Shown: positions 10,680-21,277, counted from the first letter of the stretch. The stretch is DNA of 64,000 bases from Gilliamella sp. wkB171 (GCF_001693755.1 NZ_LYST01000043.1:558001-622000), one strand, 5' to 3'. Made by a program: numbers and translations. The notes: generated from the sequence alone by a model not told the origin.

Positions 10680-11483
10680 TTATATTTTAGATAATTTATT
10701 TAACACATAACTAACTGCAACAAAACCAAAGGTTGCTGTAACGGTTGTAATTGCACCAAAACCCGATGCACAATCCATTTTTTTCGCGCCGTCGGCATCA
10801 CTTTTGGTAAAGCAAATTTGACCATTTTTAGTCGGATAAGTGAGTTGTTCGGTTGAGAAAACGCAAGGAATTGAATATTTACCTTTACTGTCTTTATTGA
10901 GTTTATAATCGTTTTTTAAGCGTTCGCGTAACTTAGCCGCTAACGGATCTTGAATCGTTTTGGCTAAATCGACGATCCTAATTTGGGTAGGATCTTTTTG
11001 ACCACCAGCTCCACCAATTGTGATCACCTTTAACTTCTGGCGTTTACAATAAGCCAATACCGCAGCTTTATCACGGACACTATCAATTGCATCAATGATA
11101 TAATCATAACGTGGTAACTGTTTGCTTCCTAAATAGTCGCTGACATTATCAACATTAATAAAATCATCGATCTCATTGACAATGCATTCAGGATTGATCT
11201 GCAAAATTCTATCAGCCATTACCGCTGTCTTGGCTTTGCCGATAGTTGTTGTTAAGGCATGAATTTGACGATTGGTATTGGTGACACATACATCATCCAT
11301 ATCAATCAATGTAATTTGACCCACACCACTACGCGCTAGCGATTCAGCCACCCAAGAACCTACCCCACCTATGCCTATCACGCAGATATGGGCACGAGCA
11401 AAAGAAGCTAATGCAGATTCACCATATAACCGCGCAATTCCGCTAAAACGTTGAAAGTAACTATCAGAAAATGTGTTACGCAT
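10680..11483 (-). CDS. tcdA: tRNA threonylcarbamoyladenosine dehydratase TcdA (CsdL)
   Basis: ThiF/E1-like ATP-dependent enzyme that cyclises t6A37 in ANN-decoding tRNAs to ct6A. With the start chosen here the protein has 267 residues, equal to E. coli TcdA, and begins MRNTF-SDSYFQRFSGIARLYG, aligning five residues before the conserved SD..RQRF block. An in-frame TTG at 11513 and an ATG at 11492 would add 10 or 3 residues with no family support. The nucleotide-binding motif GIGGVGSW is near residue 34, followed by DMDDVCVTNTNRQ; the tail GFVAVSYVL is present. The sulfur-acceptor partners CsdA/CsdE are not nearby. Confidence 0.92.
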   Translation of the reverse strand: MRNTFSDSYFQRFSGIARLYGESALASFARAHICVIGIGGVGSWVAESLARSGVGQITLIDMDDVCVTNTNRQIHALTTTIGKAKTAVMADRILQINPECIVNEIDDFINVDNVSDYLGSKQLPRYDYIIDAIDSVRDKAAVLAYCKRQKLKVITIGGAGGQKDPTQIRIVDLAKTIQDPLAAKLRERLKNDYKLNKDSKGKYSIPCVFSTEQLTYPTKNGQICFTKSDADGAKKMDCASGFGAITTVTATFGFVAVSYVLNKLSKI

Positions 11484-11594
11484 AATCACCATTGTTATAT
11501 CGAAATTTTGCAATACTAGCAGTGCATAACGATTAACGCAACTAACGCTGCTATTCTTGTGATTGAAGTTATCAGTATTAGACTGGTAAATTAA

Positions 11595-12170
11595 CTATTT
11601 ACGTCCTAATTTCAATATCTCTTGTACCATTTGTTTAGTATGGGTTTGCATATATTTTACTAAATGGTCATTTTTTTCATTAAGTAGAATGAGATAAAAA
11701 CGATTACGAGCCAAATGGGTTGATTCATCATAAGTACTGACAATTAAATAACCTATACCATTTTTTTCATCAGTTCCTACAGCATAAGAAACGTTACCTT
11801 CTTGAGTGACTTTTGGATCAGATGAACGCATTGCGATTTGCAATTTGAAGAGTTTTTGAGCATCTTGAGCATTGGCAACAACATCATCCATAATGATGAA
11901 ATAATCTTCATAATAGGTTGCTGATTTAGGATCTTGCATGTACATAATTGCACGCTTATCATTAGGATTACCTGAACCACTATCACAACTTTGATTATAT
12001 ATATAATAGGTTTTATTGTGGAAATCTAATTTTTGGGGTAAATCATAAGTTGGTAATTTTTGATTAATTACCGTTAACATCGGACCATAGTTGCTAGGTT
12101 GATAATTATTTTCTAAGGTCCCACAACCAAACAATAATATTGAGATAAAACTGATTATAACTTTTTTCAT
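11595..12170 (-). CDS. Predicted lipoprotein of unknown function (paralogue of the next gene)
   Basis: 191 residues with a lipoprotein signal: MKKVIISFISILLFGC, lipobox LFGC with Cys16, then a mature region of mixed strands and helices and no other membrane span. I do not recognise the family. The stretch VANAQDAQKLFKLQIAMRSS with the downstream V.YAVGTD lines up with VTNEQDAMTVFLTQLKLRSN and V.YVEGID in the neighbouring upstream gene, so the two look like diverged tandem duplicates. The start has a plausible AGGAAA ribosome site. A gap of 88 bp to the neighbour allows cotranscription. Likely located in the envelope; no function can be assigned. Confidence 0.75.
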   Translation of the reverse strand: MKKVIISFISILLFGCGTLENNYQPSNYGPMLTVINQKLPTYDLPQKLDFHNKTYYIYNQSCDSGSGNPNDKRAIMYMQDPKSATYYEDYFIIMDDVVANAQDAQKLFKLQIAMRSSDPKVTQEGNVSYAVGTDEKNGIGYLIVSTYDESTHLARNRFYLILLNEKNDHLVKYMQTHTKQMVQEILKLGRK

Positions 12171-12258
12171 TTTGTTTCCTTTATGAGCTAAGTAAAAACA
12201 CGATAAAATAATAAAATTTTACTACGACTTTACTTACTTGCTGATTTTCAACTCTTTG

Positions 12259-12825
12259 TTATGGTTTAGAAAATTTGATTAATTCATCTATTAGTTTGGT
12301 GGTTTGAATTGGATTTATTGTTTGGTAAAAATCACTATTTTTTGCATCAATGTTATACATTAAAGCCTTTATTACAACAAAGCCTTTTGCTTGGTCAAAT
12401 TGTTGAGTATAGATATAGCGCCCATTTACTTTGGAATCAATACCTTCAACATATTTCACATTTTTGTAAGATTTAATTTCCGGATTTTCATTACTGCGTA
12501 GTTTTAGTTGCGTTAAAAAAACTGTCATCGCATCTTGTTCATTAGTGACAGCTTCATACAGAATAAAAATCCGAGCATTATCTACATCATTACTATAAAG
12601 CAGGATCTGTCTTTCATTGGATTGCTGTGTTTTTTCTGTTCTATCTGTTTTTACTTTCTTAAAATTCACATTGAAAAAATTTTTTTGCTCAGATACTTGA
12701 ATGGATGGCAATGCTTTATCGGAGCGAAGAATAAAAGTTTTATCTGATTGAGGTGCACTTAATACTTGATTAAATGATATGTTTAATACAAAGCATGCTG
12801 TAATAATAATTAAAAATCTTTTCAT
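12259..12825 (-). CDS. Predicted exported protein of unknown function
   Basis: 188 residues from the ATG at 12825, giving a clean Sec signal peptide MKRFLIIITACFVLNISF with likely cleavage after VLSA. An upstream in-frame GTG (12861) would put 12 polar residues before the signal and is less likely. An AGGA precedes the chosen ATG by about 10 nt. No cysteine follows the signal, so the mature form should be periplasmic. The central segment (VTNEQDAMTVFLTQLKLRSN...VKYVEGID) resembles the downstream lipoprotein, which suggests duplication and different anchoring. Family not recognised. Confidence 0.7.
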   Translation of the reverse strand: MKRFLIIITACFVLNISFNQVLSAPQSDKTFILRSDKALPSIQVSEQKNFFNVNFKKVKTDRTEKTQQSNERQILLYSNDVDNARIFILYEAVTNEQDAMTVFLTQLKLRSNENPEIKSYKNVKYVEGIDSKVNGRYIYTQQFDQAKGFVVIKALMYNIDAKNSDFYQTINPIQTTKLIDELIKFSKP

Positions 12826-12916
12826 ACAAAACCATCCTATTTGTTTGTTTAACAGCCTCACCTTTATGCTGATTATAAACTTTTTGAGTCTGTAAACAAT
12901 TGATTATTCATTATCA

Positions 12917-13147
12917 TTAAACGAAAGCATCTAACGTAAAATTAGCCGTTTTATTAGTTAACTTTATTTTTGTTTTTATACTGAAATGCATAAATTTCCT
13001 AAACTTCTTTACAAGAATACCATCATTGCTTTTACCAATTTGAAAATTGAAATCTTTCTCCCTATGTTGAGAAATCAAAAATATATCATTTGCCATTTCA
13101 CACCATTCAATTGGTGCTTTAACCCGGCTAAAAAATAAAAGGTTTAA
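12917..13147 (-). pseudogene. Small open frame, probably a gene remnant
   Basis: A minus-strand frame open for 76 codons between TGA (13150-13148) and TAA (12919-12917). It contains KAPIEWCEMANDIFLISQHR and a basic C-terminus ending NKTANFTLDAFV. The only plausible ATG (13096) lacks a ribosome site. Just upstream another frame reads MPYTDIKHLIKPF up to a stop, as if a frameshift split one gene. Not recognised. Confidence 0.35.
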
Positions 13148-13252
13148 TCAGATGTTTGATATCGGTATATGGCATAGCCACAACATAAGGTCAGTCAGTA
13201 GTGTGGTTGAATATAACGATTCTCGTTGCTTAATAACGAGTAAAAAGGAGTC

Positions 13253-13440
13253 TTACACATAGCCTTCTAGTTTTAAAATAGGAAATGTAAAATCAAAAAA
13301 TTGATCGGCATTGTCGACGCGTTCATCTAACACAATGAAATCGTCAAAAAATAGTTGGTGGTTCGATTTATCTCCCATCTCATCTTGCATATTGTGATAG
13401 CAAATTGCCAAACGCAGGCTTTACTGATTACCATCTAAAT
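13253..13440 (-). pseudogene. 3' remnant of an unrecognised acidic protein
   Basis: A minus-strand frame reads ICYHNMQDEMGDKSNHQLFF, then DDFIVLDERVDNADQFFDF and TFPILKLEGYV, ending at TAA 13255-13253. An in-frame stop at 13421-13423 interrupts it and the frame seems to continue upstream with FNLDGN. The regular amphipathic, acidic composition looks like real protein, but start and upstream part are missing. It may have formed one locus with the frame at 12917-13147. Function unknown. Confidence 0.4.
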
Positions 13441-13610
13441 TAAATCAAATTATTTTTTTATATATCTGATTTTAGGGAAGAAAAAATAAGGCTAATTGAT
13501 TTGTTACCAAATAGTATCCATGTGATTGCTCATCATAGGGATAACCATAAAAAAAGAACAAGAAAATCGCGTTTTAGATTATCAGATGGGAATAATAGAC
13601 AGAAAGTTAT

Positions 13611-13646
13611 GTGATACCTTGTATTTTTAGATATACAAGGCATCAC
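13611..13646 (-). terminator. Hairpin terminator after the UPF0210 gene
   Basis: 14-bp stem with one mismatch, GTGATACCTTGTAT / ATACAAGGCATCAC, 8-nt loop, just 12 bp past the stop codon. The T tract on the minus strand is poor. Confidence 0.65.
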
Positions 13647-13657
13647 AAAATAATCGC

Positions 13658-15013
13658 TTAGTTTTTGAAAGAGTGAATTGGCGCAGGAATACGGCCGCCA
13701 CGATTAATAAAATCGCATGAACTATATTTATTAACCGGCATAACGGGAGCATGGCCAAGTAAACCACCAAATTCGATATTATCGCCAACCTTTAATCCAA
13801 CAGCCGGAATAATTCTGACAGCGGTCGTTTTATGGTTGATAACACCAATTGCAGCCTCATCAGCAATGATTGCCGAAATAGTTTCGGCTGGCGTATCACC
13901 TGGAATCGCAATCATATCAAGTCCTACCGAACAAACACACGTCATTGCTTCGAGTTTCTCTAAATTCAGTGCGCCATTATTAACTGCATCTATCATACCA
14001 GCATCTTCAGAAACCGGAATAAATGCACCACTTAAACCACCAACATGACCACAAGCCATAACACCGCCTTTTTTAACAGCATCATTAAGCATAGCGAGTG
14101 CTGCTGTAGTGCCATGTGTACCAACAACTTCCAATCCCATTTCTTCTAAGATATGAGCAACAGAATCACCAATAGCCGGTGTTGGCGCTAATGATAAATC
14201 AACAATCCCAAATTTTACGCCTAAACGCTCAGAAGCTTCTTTACCAACAAGTTGTCCCATGCGGGTAATTTTAAAAGCGGTTTTTTTGATTGTTTCGGCA
14301 ACGACATCAAAAGATTGTCCTTTTACTTTTTCAAGTGCACGTTTAACCACACCTGGGCCACTGACGCCAACATTAATAACGCAATCAGCCTCACCAACAC
14401 CATGAAAAGCCCCTGCCATAAATGGGTTATCTTCAACCGCATTTGCAAAAACCACTAATTTTGCACAAGCCATACTACTATTATTTGCAGTTAAACTAGC
14501 TGCTTGTTTGATAATTTGTCCCATCTGCTTAACTGCATCCATATTGATGCCAGTTTGAGTTGAGCCTACATTAACCGAAGAACATACACGTTCTGTTTGA
14601 GCTAATGCTTGCGGAATAGAGTTAATTAAAATTTCATCGCCTTTATGGTAACCTTTTTGCACTAAAGCCGAAAACCCACCAATAAAGTTAACGCCAACAG
14701 CTTTAGCTGCCGCATCAAGCGTTTTTGCAAACTCAACATAATCTTTATCGTCACTTGCACCTGCAATTAACGATATAGGTGTAACAGAGATGCGTTTATT
14801 GATAATGGGGATACCAAATTCTGAAGTGATCTCATCGCCAACTTTAACTAAATTTTTGGCAAGACGAGTAATTTTTTCAAAGATCTTTTGACGGGCTTTT
14901 TCACCATCACTATCAATGCAATCTAGTAGGGAAATACCCATGGTTATTGTGCGGATATCAAGCTTCTCTTCCTCTATCATTTTAATGGTTTCGAGGATCT
15001 GTTTTGTTTCCAT
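13658..15013 (-). CDS. UPF0210 (DUF711) family protein
   Basis: 451 residues, the usual size of the UPF0210/DUF711 family, which is fold-related to pyruvate formate-lyase but has no established reaction. Family segments seen: start [29 protein letters not shown], then [46 protein letters not shown] and the glycine-rich [19 protein letters not shown]. The ACT-domain gene lies 36 bp upstream on the same strand, the pairing seen in streptococci and many other bacteria, so the two products probably act together. No membrane segment or signal peptide is seen; cytoplasmic. Confidence 0.9.
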   Translation of the reverse strand: METKQILETIKMIEEEKLDIRTITMGISLLDCIDSDGEKARQKIFEKITRLAKNLVKVGDEITSEFGIPIINKRISVTPISLIAGASDDKDYVEFAKTLDAAAKAVGVNFIGGFSALVQKGYHKGDEILINSIPQALAQTERVCSSVNVGSTQTGINMDAVKQMGQIIKQAASLTANNSSMACAKLVVFANAVEDNPFMAGAFHGVGEADCVINVGVSGPGVVKRALEKVKGQSFDVVAETIKKTAFKITRMGQLVGKEASERLGVKFGIVDLSLAPTPAIGDSVAHILEEMGLEVVGTHGTTAALAMLNDAVKKGGVMACGHVGGLSGAFIPVSEDAGMIDAVNNGALNLEKLEAMTCVCSVGLDMIAIPGDTPAETISAIIADEAAIGVINHKTTAVRIIPAVGLKVGDNIEFGGLLGHAPVMPVNKYSSCDFINRGGRIPAPIHSFKN

Positions 15014-15049
15014 TAGTACTATCCTTCAGTAATGAGTATCAAATTTAGA

Positions 15050-15319
15050 TTATAGGCGATGCATAGCATCAAAGATTTCTTCACGTTGAATATTGACTTT
15101 AACTTTCAGTTTTTCACCCGATTGAATTAATGCAGTTTTTACCTCATCAAAGCTCACTTTGATTTTAGATAAATCTAACAACATAATCATGGTAAAGTAT
15201 TCATCCATAATAGTTTGGCTTACATCTAAAATATTAATGTCCAATTCATAAAGCTTTTGACTAATACCTGCAATAATCCCTGTTTGATCTTTACCGATAA
15301 CCGTTAAAATGGTTTTCAT
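15050..15319 (-). CDS. UPF0237 ACT-domain protein
   Basis: 89-residue stand-alone ACT domain; the family length is about 90. It begins MKTILTVIGKDQTGIIAGIS, with the ligand-binding loop between the first strand and helix, and continues NILDVSQTIMDEYFTMIMLLDL. The ATG at 15319 has GGAGAG 5 nt upstream; an in-frame GTG at 15334 that would add five residues lies upstream of that ribosome site and is rejected. First gene of a two-gene unit with the UPF0210 gene. ACT domains commonly bind amino acids and regulate partner enzymes; the ligand here is unknown. Confidence 0.9.
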   Translation of the reverse strand: MKTILTVIGKDQTGIIAGISQKLYELDINILDVSQTIMDEYFTMIMLLDLSKIKVSFDEVKTALIQSGEKLKVKVNIQREEIFDAMHRL

Positions 15320-15463
15320 AACACTCTCCAGCACAATTTTTACACAGTTAAAAAATATTTATAGCGTTGATTATAATAACATCTTCAAAAATTATCGAAA
15401 TAGGAGTAGATTGTTTTTTTAGAAATAATAAAGACGATTACATTAAATTGAAAGGGCTGCAAT

Positions 15464-16678
15464 ATGGTAAATTTTCAAAAATCAAATAAATTGGATCATG
15501 TTTGTTATGATATTAGAGGACCTATTCTCGATCATGCCAAACGTCTAGAAGAAGAAGGACAAACGATTCTTAAACTCAATATTGGAAATCCTGCCCCATT
15601 TGGTTTTAATGCGCCTGATGAGCTCCTTGTTGATGTAATTCGTAATCTACCAACTTCGCAAGGATATTGTGATTCCAAAGGTCTTTACTCAGCCCGTAAA
15701 GCAGTTATGCAACATTATCAAGCAAGAGGGATTACAAATATTGATGTCGAGGATATCTATATTGGTAATGGTGTATCAGAATTAATCGTACAATCGATGC
15801 AAGCCTTACTAAATAGTGGCGATGAAGTGCTAGTACCTATGCCAGATTATCCATTATGGACAGCTGCAATTAGTCTATCTGGTGGAAATGCCATTCACTA
15901 TTTATGTGATGAAGAAGCCAATTGGTCACCCGATTTAGAAGATATCAAACAAAAAATCACACCTAAAACAAAAGGGATTGTTATCATCAATCCAAATAAT
16001 CCAACAGGTGCGGTTTATAGCAAAGAAGTATTACTAGAAATTGCCGAAATTGCCCGTCAAAATAATTTGATCATTTTTGCTGACGAAATTTATGATAAAA
16101 TTTTATATGATGATGCAGTCCACTATTCTATTGCTGCATTAGCCCCTGATTTATTTGTTGTCACAATGAGCGGCTTATCAAAAACTTACCGTGTTGCAGG
16201 CTTTAGACAAGGTTGGATGGCGCTTTGTGGTCCTAAACAACATGTAAAAGGCTATATTGAAGGCTTAAATATGCTCGCTTCAATGCGACTATGTGCTAAT
16301 GTACCATTACAACATGCTATTCAAGGTGCGCTTGGCGGATATCAAAGTATTAATGAGTTTATTGTTCCAGGTGGTCGACTTTATGACCAGTGCATGTTGG
16401 CATGGCGTTTACTTAATGATATACCCGGTGTTTCGTGTACTAAACCACAAGGTGCTTTATACTTATTTCCAAAACTTGATCAACAAAAATTCAATATCCA
16501 TAATGATCAAAAATTAGTGTTAGACTTTTTATTACAAGAAAAAGTATTGTTAGTGCAAGGAACTGGATTTAACTGGCATAAACCCGATCATGTTAGAATT
16601 GTGGCTTTACCTCATACTGGTCAGCTTGAAGATGCTATTGGACGATTTGCTAAATTCTTATCTAGTTATAAACAATAA
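15464..16678 (+). CDS. alaA: Alanine transaminase AlaA
   Basis: PLP-dependent class I aminotransferase making L-alanine from pyruvate and glutamate. 404 residues, one fewer than E. coli AlaA and alike throughout. Key elements: NIGNPAPFGF near the start, INPNNPTGAVY for cofactor and substrate contact, DEIYDKILYDD, and the PLP lysine in SGLSKTYRVAGFRQGW. The start MVNFQKSNKLDHVCYDIRGP aligns with E. coli and is preceded by an AAGG ribosome site. Transcribed divergently from the ACT-domain gene, alone, with a GC-rich hairpin downstream. Confidence 0.96.
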   Translation: MVNFQKSNKLDHVCYDIRGPILDHAKRLEEEGQTILKLNIGNPAPFGFNAPDELLVDVIRNLPTSQGYCDSKGLYSARKAVMQHYQARGITNIDVEDIYIGNGVSELIVQSMQALLNSGDEVLVPMPDYPLWTAAISLSGGNAIHYLCDEEANWSPDLEDIKQKITPKTKGIVIINPNNPTGAVYSKEVLLEIAEIARQNNLIIFADEIYDKILYDDAVHYSIAALAPDLFVVTMSGLSKTYRVAGFRQGWMALCGPKQHVKGYIEGLNMLASMRLCANVPLQHAIQGALGGYQSINEFIVPGGRLYDQCMLAWRLLNDIPGVSCTKPQGALYLFPKLDQQKFNIHNDQKLVLDFLLQEKVLLVQGTGFNWHKPDHVRIVALPHTGQLEDAIGRFAKFLSSYKQ

Positions 16679-16701
16679 AAAATTATCTATTTTAGGATTT
16701 T

Positions 16702-16738
16702 CCCCCCTCTTTTTACTGCTTGAGAATTAGAGGGGGGG
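16702..16738 (+). terminator. GC-rich hairpin after alaA
   Basis: Nine-base stem CCCCCCTCT / AGAGGGGGG around an 18-nt loop, about 24 bp past the stop. A T tract is missing after the 3' arm, so termination strength is uncertain. Confidence 0.55.
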
Positions 16739-17129
16739 ATAAACAAAAACACTAAATTCATATTTAATTAACTTAAAATCGTTTATTAATAAATTTTAAT
16801 CTACATAAAATTATCACTAATTAAATTTATCTATAACCGGTTATTAAACCAATTAAACTTATCGTCTCAAATCCCGTTACACCAGTTGTACTGACACTTG
16901 CTCAACAAGATTATTTAATAAAAGATGCCAATATTTACAGCCAATTTATGCTAACGCCAATAAATCAGCTTTTCTAAACTTATCAGCTCGCCGCGAATAA
17001 TAAAATTCTAATTGTTTGAATTAGTGGCTAGAAGAATATTTAAAATAGAATGATGACATATAGTAATAACTACCAGCAGATTTTGTCAGAATAAGGCGCT
17101 AAAGTTGAGTTTTTAACTCAACGTATTAT
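16739..17129. other. Gene-free interval between alaA and the loiP terminator
   Basis: No gene seen. A plus-strand frame from about 16831 to 16977 reads NPVTPVVLTLAQQDYLIKDA, then a few more plausible residues before a stop, with what looks like a frameshifted continuation (ANKSAFLNLSARRE). It may be a very short relic of an unrecognised gene. A further small hairpin, GTTGAGTT / AACTCAAC, is at 17104-17122. Confidence 0.4.
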
Positions 17130-17159
17130 AAAAAAAGCGCTTTGAAAAGCGCTTTTTTT
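17130..17159. terminator. Strong bidirectional terminator downstream of loiP
   Basis: Stem AAAAAAAGCGCTTT / AAGCGCTTTTTTT with a short loop. It has A and T runs on both sides, so it can stop transcription from either direction. It lies 16 bp past the loiP stop. Confidence 0.9.
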
Positions 17160-17175
17160 GATAAATAACTCAAAT

Positions 17176-17937
17176 TTACTTTTTGATTCCTGCAAGTTTT
17201 GCACGAATATTTTCTGCACGATCTTTTGAAGATGGGTGTGTACTTAAAATTGAAGAACTATCACCTTGAGCAGCTAATTTATCAAATGCAGTAGCAAGTC
17301 CTGCTGGATTAATCTTTCTTTTCACTAAGAAATCAAAAGAGTAGTCATCTGCAGCTGTTTCTTGTTTTTGTGAAAATTGTGAATTGATAACTTTTGCAGC
17401 TAAATCACCTAATTGAGATTGAGAAATTGATGAAACTACACTGTTTCCTGATGCTGCAGCGGCATCACGAGCAATTTCAGTAGTATAAGCCACTTGCATT
17501 GCTTTTTTACTATGACCTAAAGCAACGTGACCTAATTCATGCCCAAGTACGCCTTCAACTTCATTATCGTTCATCAAGTCCATTAGACCACTATAAACGC
17601 GCACACAACCATTTGCCATTGCCCACGCATTAACATCTTTAGTTAAATAAACTTTATAATTAACTGGTGTACCCTCAACATTATTACCAAGCGCTTTAGC
17701 AATTTTATTGAGTCGTTTAGTATAAGTACTATTAGCCGGTGCAATTTTTGATTGAGCATCCATTTGAGCACAAGCTTCTTGACTTAATTGCTTAACATCA
17801 TTATCACTTAAAGTTACCGCTTTAAGGCCTTTCATCCCCAAATTAACTGCATCATTTGGGTTGATGTTACAACCAACTAGAGACATTGCTGCAACCAAAG
17901 GTAACGTAGCTAATAATGTTTTTTGATGCTTCTTCAT
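17176..17937 (-). CDS. loiP: M48 metalloprotease lipoprotein LoiP
   Basis: Outer-membrane lipoprotein zinc protease; E. coli LoiP (YggG) cleaves between Phe-Phe and depends on BepA for localisation. 253 residues against 252 in E. coli. The lipobox is LVGC with Cys23. APANS.Y.KRL and VNYKVYLTKDVNAWAMANGC match closely. The zinc motif is HELGH (133-137), and the third ligand lies in QETAADDYSFD. The tail THPSSKDRAENIRAKL is also conserved. A second, shorter paralogue lies on the same strand 2.1 kb away, beyond queA. Confidence 0.93.
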   Translation of the reverse strand: MKKHQKTLLATLPLVAAMSLVGCNINPNDAVNLGMKGLKAVTLSDNDVKQLSQEACAQMDAQSKIAPANSTYTKRLNKIAKALGNNVEGTPVNYKVYLTKDVNAWAMANGCVRVYSGLMDLMNDNEVEGVLGHELGHVALGHSKKAMQVAYTTEIARDAAAASGNSVVSSISQSQLGDLAAKVINSQFSQKQETAADDYSFDFLVKRKINPAGLATAFDKLAAQGDSSSILSTHPSSKDRAENIRAKLAGIKK

Positions 17938-18127
17938 ACTCTTTTTCCTTTCCTTATATTATTAATAATCAACTTTTATCTAATTTTTAGTTAGATTCCA
18001 AAAATTTTAAACTAACTTGAAGAATAATCAATAAATAATTGTTTGTTTTATACTAGAAAAAAGAATTACTTGCTTACCTATATCAGGAAGCTTAGACTAT
18101 TGGGTCATTTTTTTGAGGTATATAATT

Positions 18128-19165
18128 ATGCAATTATCTGATTTTGACTTCACTCTTCCCAAAGAACTTATAGCCAAGCACCCGTCAGAAACAAGAAGTG
18201 CATGCCGTTTATTATCGCTTGATGGTGTGACAGGTCAGATAGAACATGGCGTCTTTTCCGATATTATTGATAAAATTAATCCTGGCGATTTACTGGTTTT
18301 TAATAATACCCGAGTAATTCCTGCTCGGGTTTATGGTAAAAAAGCCTCTGGCGGTAAAATTGAAATCTTAATTGAACGATTGTTAGATAATAATCGCGCG
18401 CTAGCCCACATAAAAGCATCAAAATCACCGAAAGAAGGCGCTGAATTAACATTAGGCGAAGATGCATCTGTTAATGTAATTATGCTCGCTCGGCACGATA
18501 GTCTATTTGAACTACAATTTCCTGATGATGTGCTGACAATCTTAAATAAAATTGGTCATATCCCATTACCGCCTTATATAGATAGACCCGATGACAGCCA
18601 TGATCGTGAAGTTTATCAAACCGTTTATAGTAAAATTCCGGGAGCAGTTGCCGCCCCGACTGCCGGATTGCATTTTGATCAACCTTTATTAGAAAAATTA
18701 AAACAAAAAGGTATTGAGATGGCTTTTGTAACCTTACATGTAGGTGCCGGCACATTTCAACCAGTTAGAGTAGAAAATATAGAATCACATGTGATGCACG
18801 CTGAGTATGCACAAGTCCCGCAATCAGTAGTTGACGCTGTTTTAGCTTGTAAAGCAAGAGGCAATAAAGTCATAGCAGTTGGAACAACCTCGGTTAGAGC
18901 ACTGGAAAGCGCGGCACAAAAAACCGGTAAAATTGCACCGTTTTTTAATGACACTCAAATATTTATCTATCCTGGTTATCACTTTAATGTTATCGATAGC
19001 TTAATTACTAATTTTCATTTACCTGAATCAACATTAATTATGCTGGTTTCTGCGTTTGCTGGTTATCAAAATACAATGAATGCTTATCAAGAAGCCGTCA
19101 AACAGCAATATCGTTTTTTTAGTTATGGCGATGCTATGTTCATTACTAAACAAAATCAACAATAA
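18128..19165 (+). CDS. queA: S-adenosylmethionine:tRNA ribosyltransferase-isomerase QueA
   Basis: Makes epoxyqueuosine in tRNA from preQ1 and SAM, the step after Tgt. 345 residues from the ATG at 18128; the in-frame TTG at 18113 lies inside the TGAGG ribosome site and is rejected. Signature regions: [57 protein letters not shown], and [20 protein letters not shown] near the end. tgt follows on the same strand, but a minus-strand protease gene lies between them, so the two are not one transcript as they are in E. coli. Confidence 0.96.
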   Translation: MQLSDFDFTLPKELIAKHPSETRSACRLLSLDGVTGQIEHGVFSDIIDKINPGDLLVFNNTRVIPARVYGKKASGGKIEILIERLLDNNRALAHIKASKSPKEGAELTLGEDASVNVIMLARHDSLFELQFPDDVLTILNKIGHIPLPPYIDRPDDSHDREVYQTVYSKIPGAVAAPTAGLHFDQPLLEKLKQKGIEMAFVTLHVGAGTFQPVRVENIESHVMHAEYAQVPQSVVDAVLACKARGNKVIAVGTTSVRALESAAQKTGKIAPFFNDTQIFIYPGYHFNVIDSLITNFHLPESTLIMLVSAFAGYQNTMNAYQEAVKQQYRFFSYGDAMFITKQNQQ

Positions 19166-19251
19166 CAGTTAAGATTATTTCAATCTTTTACCTATTGCCA
19201 ATTGAATATCAAAATTAGGCAGGTCTTTTTTAACTAAACAAGTTATCAAAG

Positions 19252-19947
19252 TTACTTGCCACTCATCCTATCTAAAATATTATTGATACGCTTTAAATTT
19301 GAAGGATGTGAAACTGGATCTTTTACAGCATGAATAGGCATTTTAGATAACATATCAACTAAACCAATAGGATCAATGTTTTGGTTAACTAATAAGTCAA
19401 AAGCATAATTATCTGCCTCTATTTCATGTTGCTGAGCAACATCTTCTTTTTGGAAGATAACAATTTCATTCACTTTGTCAGCAAGTTCGATGTAAGAAGC
19501 TTGTTGAAATGAACTAACAAAATGCTGTAAAGCAATATGGCCCTGTTCATGCGCAATAACTGCTTGTAATTCAGCATCATTTAAAAGTTTTATTAAACCA
19601 CTATTTATACGAATACAACCATTGGCTGTGGACCATGCATTTGGCTCAGTATCAAGATAGACTTTATAATTCAATTTAATATGATTAATCGTTTGTGGTA
19701 ATGTTAAGGCGACTCTATTTAATCGTTGACTTAGTTTATGATAACTAGCAGGAATTACTGCTTTTTCATCCATTTCCATACAAGCAAGCTGGCTCATTGC
19801 CATAATATCAGAAGACGATAATCGACTAGCTACATCAGCAGAAATTAATTTTAAGGTACTTTTATTGTGACTTTGACAACCTATCAAACAAAATAGCGAT
19901 ACATAAACGAGCCAAAATAACGATAAAAAACTTTTCACAAACGTCAA
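19252..19947 (-). CDS. LoiP-like M48 metalloprotease lipoprotein (paralogue)
   Basis: 231-residue relative of LoiP with the same plan. The lipoprotein signal ends at LIGC (Cys24). YKVYLDTEPNAWSTANGCIRINSG and the zinc motif HEQGH (133-137) stand at the same residue positions as in loiP. The third ligand is in QHEIEADNYAFD, and the tail HPSNLKRINNIL matches. It is shorter between the motifs (19 fewer residues around 150-170). All catalytic residues are kept, so it is probably active. It sits convergent to queA and divergent from tgt. A lineage-specific duplicate of loiP is the simplest reading. Confidence 0.88.
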   Translation of the reverse strand: MTFVKSFLSLFWLVYVSLFCLIGCQSHNKSTLKLISADVASRLSSSDIMAMSQLACMEMDEKAVIPASYHKLSQRLNRVALTLPQTINHIKLNYKVYLDTEPNAWSTANGCIRINSGLIKLLNDAELQAVIAHEQGHIALQHFVSSFQQASYIELADKVNEIVIFQKEDVAQQHEIEADNYAFDLLVNQNIDPIGLVDMLSKMPIHAVKDPVSHPSNLKRINNILDRMSGK

Positions 19948-20033
19948 AAACCTTCTAAATATTGTCTATTACGGCTAGCCACGCTAAACTAGGCGCCGAA
20001 AAATCATAATACAATTACGTATTATATCAATAA

Positions 20034-21215
<1,182 letters not shown>

Positions 21216-21248
21216 TTAAGCAAAGCGCATAATTTTTTAATGTAACTA

Positions 21249-21277
21249 TTGACAGTTTATGGTTAGCAAAGTATTAT
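21249..21277 (+). promoter_or_regulatory. Promoter of the tRNA-Pro gene
   Basis: Consensus TTGACA (21249-21254), 17-bp spacer and TATTAT (21272-21277), followed at once by GCGC. This is a strong sigma-70 promoter with a GC-rich discriminator of the stringently controlled type. The mature tRNA starts 12 bp past the -10 box. Confidence 0.88.

Larger units (their letters stand above)
12862..13610. other. Gene-poor interval between the exported protein and the UPF0210 gene
   Basis: It holds the two minus-strand remnants listed separately. A plus-strand frame (13444-13614) stays open for 56 codons without any start codon; it is rich in Arg, His and Lys and has no convincing coding signature. Otherwise nothing recognisable. 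Confidence 0.55.

Noticed and set aside
12862..13657. Toxin-immunity or defence island
   Set aside because: The small frames are fragmentary and no toxin, nuclease or repeat domain is recognisable; naming a system would be invention.
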